This document shows positions 7,830 to 14,598 of a DNA stretch of 16,572 nt, in pieces. The DNA is taken from positions 1 to 16,572 of the forward strand of contig JAFTPY010000055.1 of assembly GCA_017463035.1 (NCBI GenBank). The letters run 5' to 3'. The DNA comes from Lachnospiraceae bacterium. GTDB lineage: Bacteria > Bacillota > Clostridia > Lachnospirales > Lachnospiraceae. Below the pieces are notes generated by a model. It worked only from the letters and a program-made list of their open reading frames with translations, ran no database searches and was not told the DNA's origin. Position 1 is the stretch's first letter. Each line of letters starts with the position of its first letter. Made by a program: the position numbers and the translations under genes.

Positions 7830-9314
7830 ATGATTCAACATCTGATATCGGAACTGATTTGTTACGGAACGGAAACGGGACTTGTGACAAAGGAAGATAA
7901 AATATATGTTACAAACCGACTGTTGGAACTGTTTGAAGTCATGGAATATGAAAGTACGGAAGTACAACCCAGAGAAGTATCTGAGATTTTGAATGATATG
8001 ACGAAGTATGCGTTAGAAAACGGTCTGATATCAGAGGATACCGTGACCGAACGGGATTTATTCGATACAAAGATTATGGGACTTTTGACTCCTCCGCCAT
8101 CTGTTGTTCGGAAAAAGTTTGAAGTACGCTATAAAATCAGCCCGGAGAAAGCGACCGAATACTTTTATGACTTCAGTAATGCCACGAATTATATCAGAAG
8201 AGACCGGATCAAGAAGGATGAGAAGTGGCAGACAGAGACCGAATACGGGCCGATTGATATTACGATAAACTTATCAAAACCGGAGAAGGATCCGAGGGAG
8301 ATAGCAAAGGCCGGAAAGGCGAAGCAGACAGGCTATCCAAGCTGTTTGTTATGTAAGGAAAATGAAGGATATGCCGGGCACCTTTCGCATCCCGCAAGAC
8401 AGAATCATCGTGTGATTCCGGTAACATTGGCAGGACAGCAATACTATTTACAATATTCGCCGTATGTGTATTATAATGAGCACTGCATTGTATTTCATGA
8501 GGAACATGTTCCGATGAAAATCAACCGGGAAGTCTTTGTAAAGCTGTTGGATTTTGTAAAGCAGTTTCCGCACTATACGATAGGGTCCAACGCCGATTTG
8601 CCGATTGTGGGAGGCTCTATTTTAAGCCATGACCATTTTCAGGGAGGTGCATATACCTTTGCAATGGCAAAGGCACCGTATGAATCCATGTTCACGTTAA
8701 CGGGGTATGCAGACGTGACGGCAGGAATTGTAAAATGGCCGATGTCGGTTATCCGGTTACAAAGCAGCAGTGCGGAACGCCTGGTAAGTGCATCGAACCA
8801 TATTCTGGAAGCATGGCGTTCCTACACGGATGAAGCAGCTTTTATCTTTTGTGAGACAAAAGAAGGACTCCATAATACCATAACGCCGATTGCAAGAAAA
8901 AACGGAGATTTGTTTGAAATGGATCTGGTGCTTCGGAATAACATAACCACAGAAGAAAAACCATGGGGTGTATATCATCCGGAGGAGAGATTGCATCATA
9001 TCAAAAAAGAAAATATCGGTTTGATAGAGGTAATGGGGCTGGCTGTGTTGCCGGCAAGATTGAAAAAGGAACTGGGGATTCTGGCAGATGCGATTGCGGA
9101 AGGAAAAAACATTCGCACAATCGAGGAAGTGAAAAAGCACGCGGACTGGGTAGACGAGTGGCGCGGGCAGTATACCGTTACACCGGATAATATTACAGAG
9201 ATTCTTCGGAAAGAAGTTGCCAAGCGGTTTGTGCAAGTATTGGAATGTGCAGGAGTATATCAATGTACAGAGGAAGGAAGAAAGGCCTTCGGGCGGTTTC
9301 TTAGTATCTTGTAA
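7830..9314 (+). CDS. galT: Galactose-1-phosphate uridylyltransferase, class II (Firmicutes type)
   Basis: A 494-residue enzyme that transfers UMP from UDP-glucose to galactose-1-phosphate, giving UDP-galactose and glucose-1-phosphate. Length and sequence fit the class II GalT family (GalT of Bacillus and lactobacilli), not the ~350-residue E. coli type. The N-terminal GalP_UDP_transf region includes GYPSCLLCKENEGYAGHLSHPARQN around 168-192. The active-site HxHxQ element is SHDHFQGG (H267, H269, Q271), with H269 the expected uridylylated residue by analogy with HPHPQ enzymes. A strong AAGGAGGAG precedes the start. Last gene of the core Leloir cluster; the next gene begins 73 nt later and no terminator hairpin was seen in the gap. 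No mutarotase or phosphoglucomutase accompanies it in the window. Confidence 0.95.
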   Translation: MIQHLISELICYGTETGLVTKEDKIYVTNRLLELFEVMEYESTEVQPREVSEILNDMTKYALENGLISEDTVTERDLFDTKIMGLLTPPPSVVRKKFEVRYKISPEKATEYFYDFSNATNYIRRDRIKKDEKWQTETEYGPIDITINLSKPEKDPREIAKAGKAKQTGYPSCLLCKENEGYAGHLSHPARQNHRVIPVTLAGQQYYLQYSPYVYYNEHCIVFHEEHVPMKINREVFVKLLDFVKQFPHYTIGSNADLPIVGGSILSHDHFQGGAYTFAMAKAPYESMFTLTGYADVTAGIVKWPMSVIRLQSSSAERLVSASNHILEAWRSYTDEAAFIFCETKEGLHNTITPIARKNGDLFEMDLVLRNNITTEEKPWGVYHPEERLHHIKKENIGLIEVMGLAVLPARLKKELGILADAIAEGKNIRTIEEVKKHADWVDEWRGQYTVTPDNITEILRKEVAKRFVQVLECAGVYQCTEEGRKAFGRFLSIL

Positions 9315-9387
9315 CTGTGTGATTTGGGAAAAAGACGGTGTACTTGTTTGCCACGGAGCGTAATCAGAAATAGAGGAGTTGGTTTCG

Positions 9388-10188
9388 ATGTTGTTGACGT
9401 ATGAAAACAAACAGGATGGCGTGATTATAGAAAACAGGACATCGGTTCACGTTCCGCCGCATCTACATGAGGCAGTCGAGATGATCTATATTACTTCCGG
9501 AACGGTGGAACTGGGAGTGGGGCAGGAACTGTATCACATGGAGACCGGAGATTTTGCTGTAGTTTTTCCGAATGTAATTCATCATTACCAGGTATTCGGT
9601 TCCGGAAAGAATACAGGGATATATTTACTTTTTGAACCGGCAATGATGCCGTTGTACTATGATGAACTGCAGAAATATTGTCCGCAATATCCTGTGATTC
9701 ATAAACAGAATTTGCACGGTGATGTTGTAAGTGCGATACAAACGCTGGCAAGCTCGGGAAATGATAATATAATGCTGGCACAGGCATATGTGCAGCTTAT
9801 CATGGCACATGTGTTTTCGGAAATGAAGATGACAGGAAAGGAAACGGTAGGGGGTGAGGATATTATATATAAGTCGGTAGAATACGTAGCAAAAAACTAC
9901 CGAGAAGCAATCTGTCTGGATAGAATGGCCTTTGACTTAGGGGTAAGCAAGTATGTGTTATCCAGAATGTTTGCAAAAACCTTTCACTGTAACTTTAATC
10001 AGTACATTAACAGTGTAAGGATTAACTATGCAACTGCTATGTTGGAGCGTTCAACGGAGTCTATAACCAATATATGTCTGGATTGTGGGTTTGAAAGCCA
10101 GAGAACCTTTAACAGGGCGTTTAAGGAAAGACATAAAATGACTCCGAGAGAGTACAGAAACAAAGTAAACACAGTAAACAATCAGTAG
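9388..10188 (+). CDS. AraC-family regulator with N-terminal cupin domain
   Basis: A 266-residue transcriptional regulator. Residues about 15-95 are an AraC_binding cupin (PPHLHEAVEMIYITSG, then GDFAVVFPNVIHHYQ), with H25, H27, H65 and H66 in positions often used for ligand or metal contacts in cupins. Residues about 163-262 hold the two helix-turn-helix motifs, ending CGFESQRTFNRAFKERHKMTPREYR. The start at ATG 9388 is chosen because GAGGAG (9373-9378) is 9 nt upstream; a TTG in frame at 9379 touches the ribosome binding site and is rejected. It lies 73 nt after galT and 20 nt before the HPr-like gene on the same strand, so it may be the tail of the galactose operon, or a separate unit with that small gene. 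It is only distantly similar to the regulator at the left end. Targets unknown; galactoside control is inference. Confidence 0.88.
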   Translation: MLLTYENKQDGVIIENRTSVHVPPHLHEAVEMIYITSGTVELGVGQELYHMETGDFAVVFPNVIHHYQVFGSGKNTGIYLLFEPAMMPLYYDELQKYCPQYPVIHKQNLHGDVVSAIQTLASSGNDNIMLAQAYVQLIMAHVFSEMKMTGKETVGGEDIIYKSVEYVAKNYREAICLDRMAFDLGVSKYVLSRMFAKTFHCNFNQYINSVRINYATAMLERSTESITNICLDCGFESQRTFNRAFKERHKMTPREYRNKVNTVNNQ

Positions 10189-10208
10189 AAAACCAGGAGG
10201 TAGTAATC

Positions 10209-10439
10209 ATGAAAACAGTACAGATCTCTCTTAATTGCATTGACAACATTAAAAGCTTCGTAAACAGAATTGCTAAGTTTGATAATGACTTTGATTTAGT
10301 ATCGGGAAGATATGTGGTAAATGCGCGGTCGATTATGGGAATTTTCAGTTTGGATCTTTCGAAGCCTGTGAACTTGACCATTCATAAGGATGAGCAAATG
10401 GATGAGGTTATGACGGCACTGAAACCTTACCTTGTTTAG
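10209..10439 (+). CDS. HPr-like protein lacking the His15 phosphorylation segment
   Basis: A 76-residue protein with the HPr fold. RYVVNARSIMGIFSLDLSKPVNLTIH (34-59) aligns with the HPr stretch around regulatory Ser46 (KSIMGVMSLGIAKG in Bacillus), placing S41 at the Ser46 position. The N-terminal GIHARPA motif that carries the EI-phosphorylated His15 is absent and shortened (CIDNIKSFVNR, 10-20). It therefore cannot act as an ordinary PTS phosphocarrier. It could retain the HPr kinase or CcpA-contact surface like Crh, which also lacks His15. Ribosome binding site AGGAGG with 10-nt spacing. It follows the cupin-AraC gene by 20 nt and precedes the Rex-like sites of adhE. Family membership is fairly sure; a Crh-like signalling role is inference. 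Confidence 0.8.
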   Translation: MKTVQISLNCIDNIKSFVNRIAKFDNDFDLVSGRYVVNARSIMGIFSLDLSKPVNLTIHKDEQMDEVMTALKPYLV

Positions 10440-10491
10440 CGCCCGTGTAAGGCTATATCATTTTGCATAACCCCTTATACTAATTTGATTA

Positions 10492-10520
10492 TTCCCAAAA
10501 AGGAAAAAGATTGTTAAAAT
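10492..10520 (+). promoter_or_regulatory. Candidate adhE promoter overlapping the first Rex-like operator
   Basis: TTCCCA (10492-10497, four of six -35 consensus bases) and TAAAAT (10515-10520, five of six -10 bases) are separated by exactly 17 nt. The -10 lies inside the palindrome at 10511-10528, so a bound repressor would block polymerase directly. An alternative TATACT at 10476-10481 lacks a -35. Predicted leader to adhE: about 67 nt. Confidence 0.5.
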
Positions 10521-10528
10521 AATAACAG
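10511..10528. promoter_or_regulatory. Rex-like operator 1 upstream of adhE
   Basis: TTGTTAAAATAATAACAG matches the established Rex consensus TTGTTAANNNNTTAACAA at 12 of 14 defined positions. Rex is the NADH/NAD+-sensing repressor that controls adhE and other fermentation genes in Clostridia, and it releases DNA when NADH is high. The site overlaps the candidate -10 box. The rex gene itself is not in this window. Confidence 0.65.
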
Positions 10529-10543
10529 CCTCAGAGATGAGGC
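10528..10543 (+). other. Small perfect hairpin with GAGA tetraloop in the adhE leader
   Basis: GCCTCA and TGAGGC form a perfect 6-bp stem closed by GAGA, a GNRA-type tetraloop. It is followed by AAAAATAAA rather than a T-run, on either strand, so it is not an intrinsic terminator. It sits exactly between the two Rex-like palindromes. It may stabilise the 5' end of the adhE transcript; function unproven. Confidence 0.5.
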
Positions 10544-10560
10544 AAAAATAAACAGAGAGT

Positions 10561-10578
10561 GTGTTAAAAAAATAACAA
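10561..10578. promoter_or_regulatory. Rex-like operator 2 upstream of adhE
   Basis: GTGTTAAAAAAATAACAA matches TTGTTAANNNNTTAACAA at 12 of 14 defined positions. It starts 50 bp after operator 1, close to five helical turns, and ends 16 nt before the adhE ATG, just ahead of the ribosome binding site. The pairing with operator 1 makes a chance match less likely and allows cooperative binding or looping. Confidence 0.6.
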
Positions 10579-10594
10579 TACAGGAGGATAAGTT

Positions 10595-13312
10595 ATGAAG
10601 ACGAAGAAGTACGAAATTGTGGATGGCGTTGAGAAGTTGGAAGAAGCCATTGCCCGTGTAAGAGAGGCGCAGAAAATTTTTGCGACCTACACACAGGAGC
10701 AGGTGGACAAAATCTTCTTGGCTGCAGCTTCTGCCGCAAATAAGGAGCGCATCGCTCTTGCAAAGCTTGCCGTAGAAGAGACCGGTATGGGTGTTGTGGA
10801 AGATAAGGTAATCAAAAATCATTATGCTTCCGAGTACATCTACAATGCATACAGAGATACCAAGACCTGTGGCGTAGTAGAAGAAGACAAGGCCTACGGT
10901 ATTAAGAAGGTAGCGGAGCCGATCGGTGTCATTGCTGCGGTTATTCCGACCACAAATCCGACTTCTACCGCGATTTTCAAGACGCTTATCGCTCTTAAAA
11001 CCAGAAACGGTATCATCATCAGCCCGCATCCGCGTGCAAAGAACGCAACTATTGCAGCAGCAAAGATTGTTCTTGAGGCAGCTGTAGCAGCAGGCGCACC
11101 GGAAGGCATCATTTCCTGGATTGATGTACCGTCTCTTGAGATGACCAATACGGTAATGAAGGAAGCGGATATTATTCTTGCAACCGGTGGCCCGGGCATG
11201 GTAAAGGCCGCATATTCCAGCGGTAAGCCGGCTCTCGGCGTAGGTGCGGGAAATACTCCGGCGATTATTGATGAGACCGCAGACATTCTGCTTGCGGTAA
11301 ACTCCATCATTCATTCCAAGACTTTCGATAACGGTATGATCTGTGCATCCGAGCAGTCCGTAATTGTACATAAGAATGTATATGATGCGGTAAAGGAAGA
11401 GTTTGCGGCACGTGGCTGTTACTTCTTAAAGGATGAGGAAATCGAAAAGGTAAGAAAGACCATTATCATCAACGGTGCGTTAAATGCGAAGATTGTAGGC
11501 CAGAAGGCAGCAAAGATTGCGGAGCTGGCAGGCGTAACCGTTCCGGAAGGCACCAAGATTTTAATCGGTGAGGTAGAGAGCGTAGAGCTTTCCGAAGAAT
11601 TTGCACATGAGAAGCTTTCTCCGGTACTTGCCATGTACAAGGCAAAGGATATTCAGGATGCATTCGAAAAGGCAGAGCACTTAATCGCAGACGGCGGTTA
11701 CGGCCACACCTCTTCCATTTACTTAAATGCAATCACCGAGAAGGAAAAGTTGGCGGAGTTCGGTGAGCGTATGAAGACCTGTCGTATCTTAGTGAATACC
11801 CCGTCCTCTCAGGGTGGTATCGGTGACCTTTACAACTTTAAGCTGGCTCCGTCCCTTACCTTAGGCTGTGGTTCCTGGGGTGGCAACTCTGTATCCGATA
11901 ACGTAGGCGTAAAGCATTTGATTAATATTAAGACTGTAGCAGAAAGAAGGGAAAATATGCTTTGGTTCCGAGCTCCTGAGAAGATTTACATGAAGAAGGG
12001 ATGTCTCCCGGTAGCACTTGATGAGTTAAAAAATGTAATGGGTAAGAAGAGAGCCTTCATCGTAACGGATACCTTCCTTTACGAGAACGGCAACACAAAG
12101 CCGATTACCGATAAGTTAGATGAGATGGGTATCCAGCATGCAACATTCTTTGATGTAGCTCCGGACCCGACCCTTGCTTGTGCAAAGGCAGGTGCCGCAC
12201 AGATGCAGGCGTTTAAGCCGGATTGCATCATCGCCCTCGGCGGTGGTTCCGCAATGGACGCTGCAAAGATTATGTGGGTTCTCTATGAGCATCCGGAAGC
12301 AGACTTCATGGATATGGCAATGCGTTTCGTAGATATCCGCAAGAGAATTTACACCTTCCCGAAGATGGGTGAGAAGGCATACTTTATTGCTATCCCAACC
12401 TCCGCAGGTACCGGTTCCGAGGTGACTCCGTTTGCGGTTATTACCGATGAGCAGACCGGCGTAAAGTATCCGCTTGCGGACTACGAATTACTTCCGAATA
12501 TGGCAATTATTGATACTGATTTCCATATGACCGCACCGAAGGGCTTAACCGCCGCTTCCGGTATTGATGCAGTAACCCATGCATTGGAGGCATATGCATC
12601 GATGCTGGCAACGGATTATACCGACGGTCTTGCATTAAAGGCGTTGAAGACGATTTTCGAGTACCTGCCGAGAGCTTACGAGAACGGACAGACGGATGTG
12701 GAAGCAAGAGAGAAGATGGCAAATGCGGCAACCATCGCAGGTATGGCGTTTGCAAACGCTTTCTTGGGTGTATGTCACTCCATGGCACATAAGCTGGGTG
12801 CATTCCATCACTTACCGCACGGTGTTGCAAATGCTCTTATGATTGATGAGGTACTTCGATTCAACGCAGCTGAAACACCGGTAAAAATGGGTACCTTCTC
12901 CCAGTATGATCATCCGCATACACTGGCACGTTATGCAGAGGTGGCAGATTACCTTGGAATCAAGGGTAAGAATGACAGCGAGAAGTTAGAAAATCTTATT
13001 AAGGCGTTGGATGAGTTAAAGGCTAAGGTAGGCATCAAGGCAACCATCAAGGATTATGTTGCGGATGAGAAGGACTTCCTTGCAAGACTGGATGAGATGA
13101 CCGAGCAGGCATTTGATGACCAGTGTACCGGTGCAAATCCGAGATACCCGTTAATGAGCGAGATTAAGCAGATGTACCTGAACGCATATTACGGAAAGCA
13201 GTTTGTAGAGCCGAAGACTCCGGATGAGCGTCAGCTTGGGGAAGGTGTTGACAAGACTGATATTAAGCAGAGTTTCCGTAGAGCAAAGAACGGCATCAAT
13301 AAGAATCTGTAA
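10595..13312 (+). CDS. adhE: Bifunctional aldehyde-alcohol dehydrogenase AdhE
   Basis: A 905-residue fusion enzyme that reduces acetyl-CoA to acetaldehyde and then to ethanol, oxidising two NADH; the family forms cytoplasmic helical filaments (spirosomes). The N-terminal CoA-acylating aldehyde dehydrogenase spans about 10-440, with catalytic C250 in NGMICASEQS and the NAD-loop stretch GGPGMVKAAYSSGKPALGVGAGN. The C-terminal iron-dependent alcohol dehydrogenase spans about 455-880, with GGGSAMDAAK (549-558). The iron ligands D658, H662, H728 and H742 show the same 4/66/14 spacing as in E. coli AdhE. All key residues are present. The ribosome binding site is AGGAGG with a 7-nt spacer. Lysine codons are visibly AAG-rich compared with the lac/gal genes, as expected for a highly expressed gene. 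The two Rex-like operators imply induction when NADH accumulates. It heads an operon that continues into hydrogen-sensing genes. Confidence 0.97.
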   Translation: MKTKKYEIVDGVEKLEEAIARVREAQKIFATYTQEQVDKIFLAAASAANKERIALAKLAVEETGMGVVEDKVIKNHYASEYIYNAYRDTKTCGVVEEDKAYGIKKVAEPIGVIAAVIPTTNPTSTAIFKTLIALKTRNGIIISPHPRAKNATIAAAKIVLEAAVAAGAPEGIISWIDVPSLEMTNTVMKEADIILATGGPGMVKAAYSSGKPALGVGAGNTPAIIDETADILLAVNSIIHSKTFDNGMICASEQSVIVHKNVYDAVKEEFAARGCYFLKDEEIEKVRKTIIINGALNAKIVGQKAAKIAELAGVTVPEGTKILIGEVESVELSEEFAHEKLSPVLAMYKAKDIQDAFEKAEHLIADGGYGHTSSIYLNAITEKEKLAEFGERMKTCRILVNTPSSQGGIGDLYNFKLAPSLTLGCGSWGGNSVSDNVGVKHLINIKTVAERRENMLWFRAPEKIYMKKGCLPVALDELKNVMGKKRAFIVTDTFLYENGNTKPITDKLDEMGIQHATFFDVAPDPTLACAKAGAAQMQAFKPDCIIALGGGSAMDAAKIMWVLYEHPEADFMDMAMRFVDIRKRIYTFPKMGEKAYFIAIPTSAGTGSEVTPFAVITDEQTGVKYPLADYELLPNMAIIDTDFHMTAPKGLTAASGIDAVTHALEAYASMLATDYTDGLALKALKTIFEYLPRAYENGQTDVEAREKMANAATIAGMAFANAFLGVCHSMAHKLGAFHHLPHGVANALMIDEVLRFNAAETPVKMGTFSQYDHPHTLARYAEVADYLGIKGKNDSEKLENLIKALDELKAKVGIKATIKDYVADEKDFLARLDEMTEQAFDDQCTGANPRYPLMSEIKQMYLNAYYGKQFVEPKTPDERQLGEGVDKTDIKQSFRRAKNGINKNL

Positions 13313-13326
13313 GGAGGAGTGAGATT

Positions 13327-14076
13327 ATGAAACTGGATAGAGTGATTGCGGTAAGAAATAATAAGACAATTTATCGTGACGGCGACAAGTGTGTAAAGGT
13401 ATTTGATGAGCATTATTCCAAGGCGGATGTATTAAATGAGGCACTGAATCAGGCAAGAATCGAAGAGACCGGTTTGAACATTCCGAAGATTTTCGAAGTA
13501 ACCATGATTGACGGCAAGTGGGCCATTGTGTCAGAGTTTATTAAGGGAAAGACCCTGGCACAGCTGATGCAGGAAAATCCGGAGAAGAAGGACGAATATC
13601 TGGAGATGTTTGTGGAGTTACAGACAACGGTACACAAGGCGACCTGTCCGCTTCTTAACAAGTTAAAGGATAAGATGAACGGCAAAATCAGTAAGGCAGA
13701 ACTGGATGCTACCACCCGTTATGATTTGCATACCCGTCTGGAAGGTATGCCGAAGCATAACAAGGTATGTCACGGCGACTTCAATCCGTCTAATATTATC
13801 GTGACCGAGGACGGTACCCCGTATATCCTGGACTGGTCCCATGTAACTCAGGGTAATGCTTCTGCGGATGCCGCAAGAACTTACCTTCTGTTCTGGTTAG
13901 AGGGTGATATCGAGGGCGCAAAGCAGTATCTTGATTTGTTCTGCAAAAAGAGTAACACCGCAAAGCAGTATGTACAGAAGTGGATGCCGATTGTGGCAGC
14001 TTCCCAGTCCGTAAAAGGTAATGAAAAAGAACGTGAATTCCTGCTTAGCTGGGTAGACGTTGTAGATTACGAATAG
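13327..14076 (+). CDS. APH/choline-kinase-fold phosphotransferase, unknown substrate
   Basis: A 249-residue protein of the aminoglycoside phosphotransferase/choline kinase superfamily, a eukaryotic-kinase-like fold. The small lobe has the strand CVKVF with candidate ATP-binding K24, and a hinge-like WAIVSEFIKGKTL (65-77). The catalytic Brenner motif is CHGDFNPSNI, with H149, D151 and N156. The metal-binding Asp is D169 in YILDWSH. All residues needed for phosphoryl transfer appear present, so it is probably an active small-molecule or protein kinase. It starts 14 nt after adhE with AAGGAGG and ends 12 nt before the first [2Fe-2S] protein, so it is cotranscribed with both the ethanol enzyme and the hydrogen-sensor genes. 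An antibiotic-resistance role is unlikely in this setting. A signalling role opposite the downstream phosphatase is possible but is inference only. Confidence 0.85.
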   Translation: MKLDRVIAVRNNKTIYRDGDKCVKVFDEHYSKADVLNEALNQARIEETGLNIPKIFEVTMIDGKWAIVSEFIKGKTLAQLMQENPEKKDEYLEMFVELQTTVHKATCPLLNKLKDKMNGKISKAELDATTRYDLHTRLEGMPKHNKVCHGDFNPSNIIVTEDGTPYILDWSHVTQGNASADAARTYLLFWLEGDIEGAKQYLDLFCKKSNTAKQYVQKWMPIVAASQSVKGNEKEREFLLSWVDVVDYE

Positions 14077-14088
14077 GAGGATTTCAGT

Positions 14089-14328
14089 ATGAAAATCACA
14101 GTATGTATCGGTTCGTCCTGTCATATTAAGGGCTCCCGTCAGGTAGTAGAGCAGCTTCAGTATTTGATTAAGGAAAATAACTTGGATGACAAAGTAGAAC
14201 TGGGAGGAACTTTCTGTATGGGCAACTGCCAGAAGGGTGTTTGTGTGACCGTTGATGATACCTTCCATTCCGTAACTCCGGATTCCACCAAGGAATTCTT
14301 TGAAAAACAAGTACTTGCAAAGGTGTGA
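14089..14328 (+). CDS. Thioredoxin-fold [2Fe-2S] ferredoxin (first of a tandem pair)
   Basis: A 79-residue NuoE/HydC-like thioredoxin-fold [2Fe-2S] protein. The four expected cluster ligands are C6 and C11 (CxxxxC in VCIGSSC) and C43 and C47 (CxxxC in FCMGNC); an extra cysteine, C52, follows. Such small proteins pass electrons to or from hydrogenases and NAD(P)-linked flavoproteins in the cytoplasm. AGGAGG-type ribosome binding site. It is 12 nt after the kinase gene and is directly followed by a homologous copy and then the HydS-like gene, so its likely partner is the HydS-like sensor or another hydrogenase. The exact partner is not shown by the sequence. Confidence 0.88.
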   Translation: MKITVCIGSSCHIKGSRQVVEQLQYLIKENNLDDKVELGGTFCMGNCQKGVCVTVDDTFHSVTPDSTKEFFEKQVLAKV

Positions 14329-14333
14329 AAACT

Positions 14334-14585
14334 ATGATCGTTCAGGTTTGTGTGGGCAGTTCCTGCCACTTGAAAGGGTCCGAGGAGATTGTGGAGCTCT
14401 TTCAGAAAGCCGTTGAAACGCATCATCTGGAACAGGAGATTACACTTGTCGGTAGCTTTTGTATCGGCAAGTGTAATCGTATCGGTGTAACGGTTCAGGT
14501 GGATGATGATGTGTATACCGGCATTACAAGAGAAACATTTCAGGAGTTTTTTAAGGAAAAGGTTCTGGAAAAGCTGAGTGCGTAA
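14334..14585 (+). CDS. Thioredoxin-fold [2Fe-2S] ferredoxin (second of a tandem pair)
   Basis: An 83-residue paralogue of the preceding protein, with the four ligands C6, C11, C43 and C47 at identical positions; the extra C52 of the first copy is missing. The motif CVGSSCHLKGS matches CIGSSCHIKGS of its neighbour. Start at ATG 14334: AAAGGTG (14319-14325) lies 8 nt upstream, and this start aligns residue for residue with the first copy. A GTG at 14325 that overlaps the preceding stop would add three residues and is less likely. The 5-nt gap to the first copy and 13-nt gap to the HydS-like gene indicate co-translation. The pair probably arose by tandem duplication and may form a two-step relay or a heterodimer. 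Confidence 0.88.
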   Translation: MIVQVCVGSSCHLKGSEEIVELFQKAVETHHLEQEITLVGSFCIGKCNRIGVTVQVDDDVYTGITRETFQEFFKEKVLEKLSA

Positions 14586-14598
14586 AGGAGTAACAGAT

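Noticed and set aside
9379..9387. TTG start for the cupin-AraC gene
   Set aside because: It directly abuts the GAGGAG ribosome binding site; ATG 9388 has proper spacing.
9315..9387. A promoter or terminator in the galT-AraC gap
   Set aside because: No -35/-10 pair with acceptable spacing and no stem-loop with a T-run could be found by eye.
10425..10452. CCTTAC/GTAAGG inverted repeat around the HPr-like stop codon as a terminator
   Set aside because: A 6-bp stem with a 16-base loop and no following T-run; too weak to call.
10528..10543. Hairpin GCCTCA-GAGA-TGAGGC as an intrinsic terminator of the HPr-like gene
   Set aside because: It is only 6 bp and is followed by an A-rich run, with no T-run on either strand. 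It is kept as a leader hairpin instead.
10514..11371. Long minus-strand open frame (285 codons) antisense to adhE
   Set aside because: The translation is low-complexity Cys/Arg/Ser-rich with no recognisable family, and it lies opposite a strongly coding, highly conserved gene. It is a shadow frame, like the other long antisense frames opposite lacL, galT and adhE.
13327..14076. Aminoglycoside resistance gene
   Set aside because: The protein shares only the generic APH fold motifs, and its operon context is fermentation and hydrogen sensing, not resistance or mobility.
14578..14598. GTG start for the HydS-like gene
   Set aside because: It lies inside the preceding gene and upstream of the AAAGGAG that serves ATG 14599.
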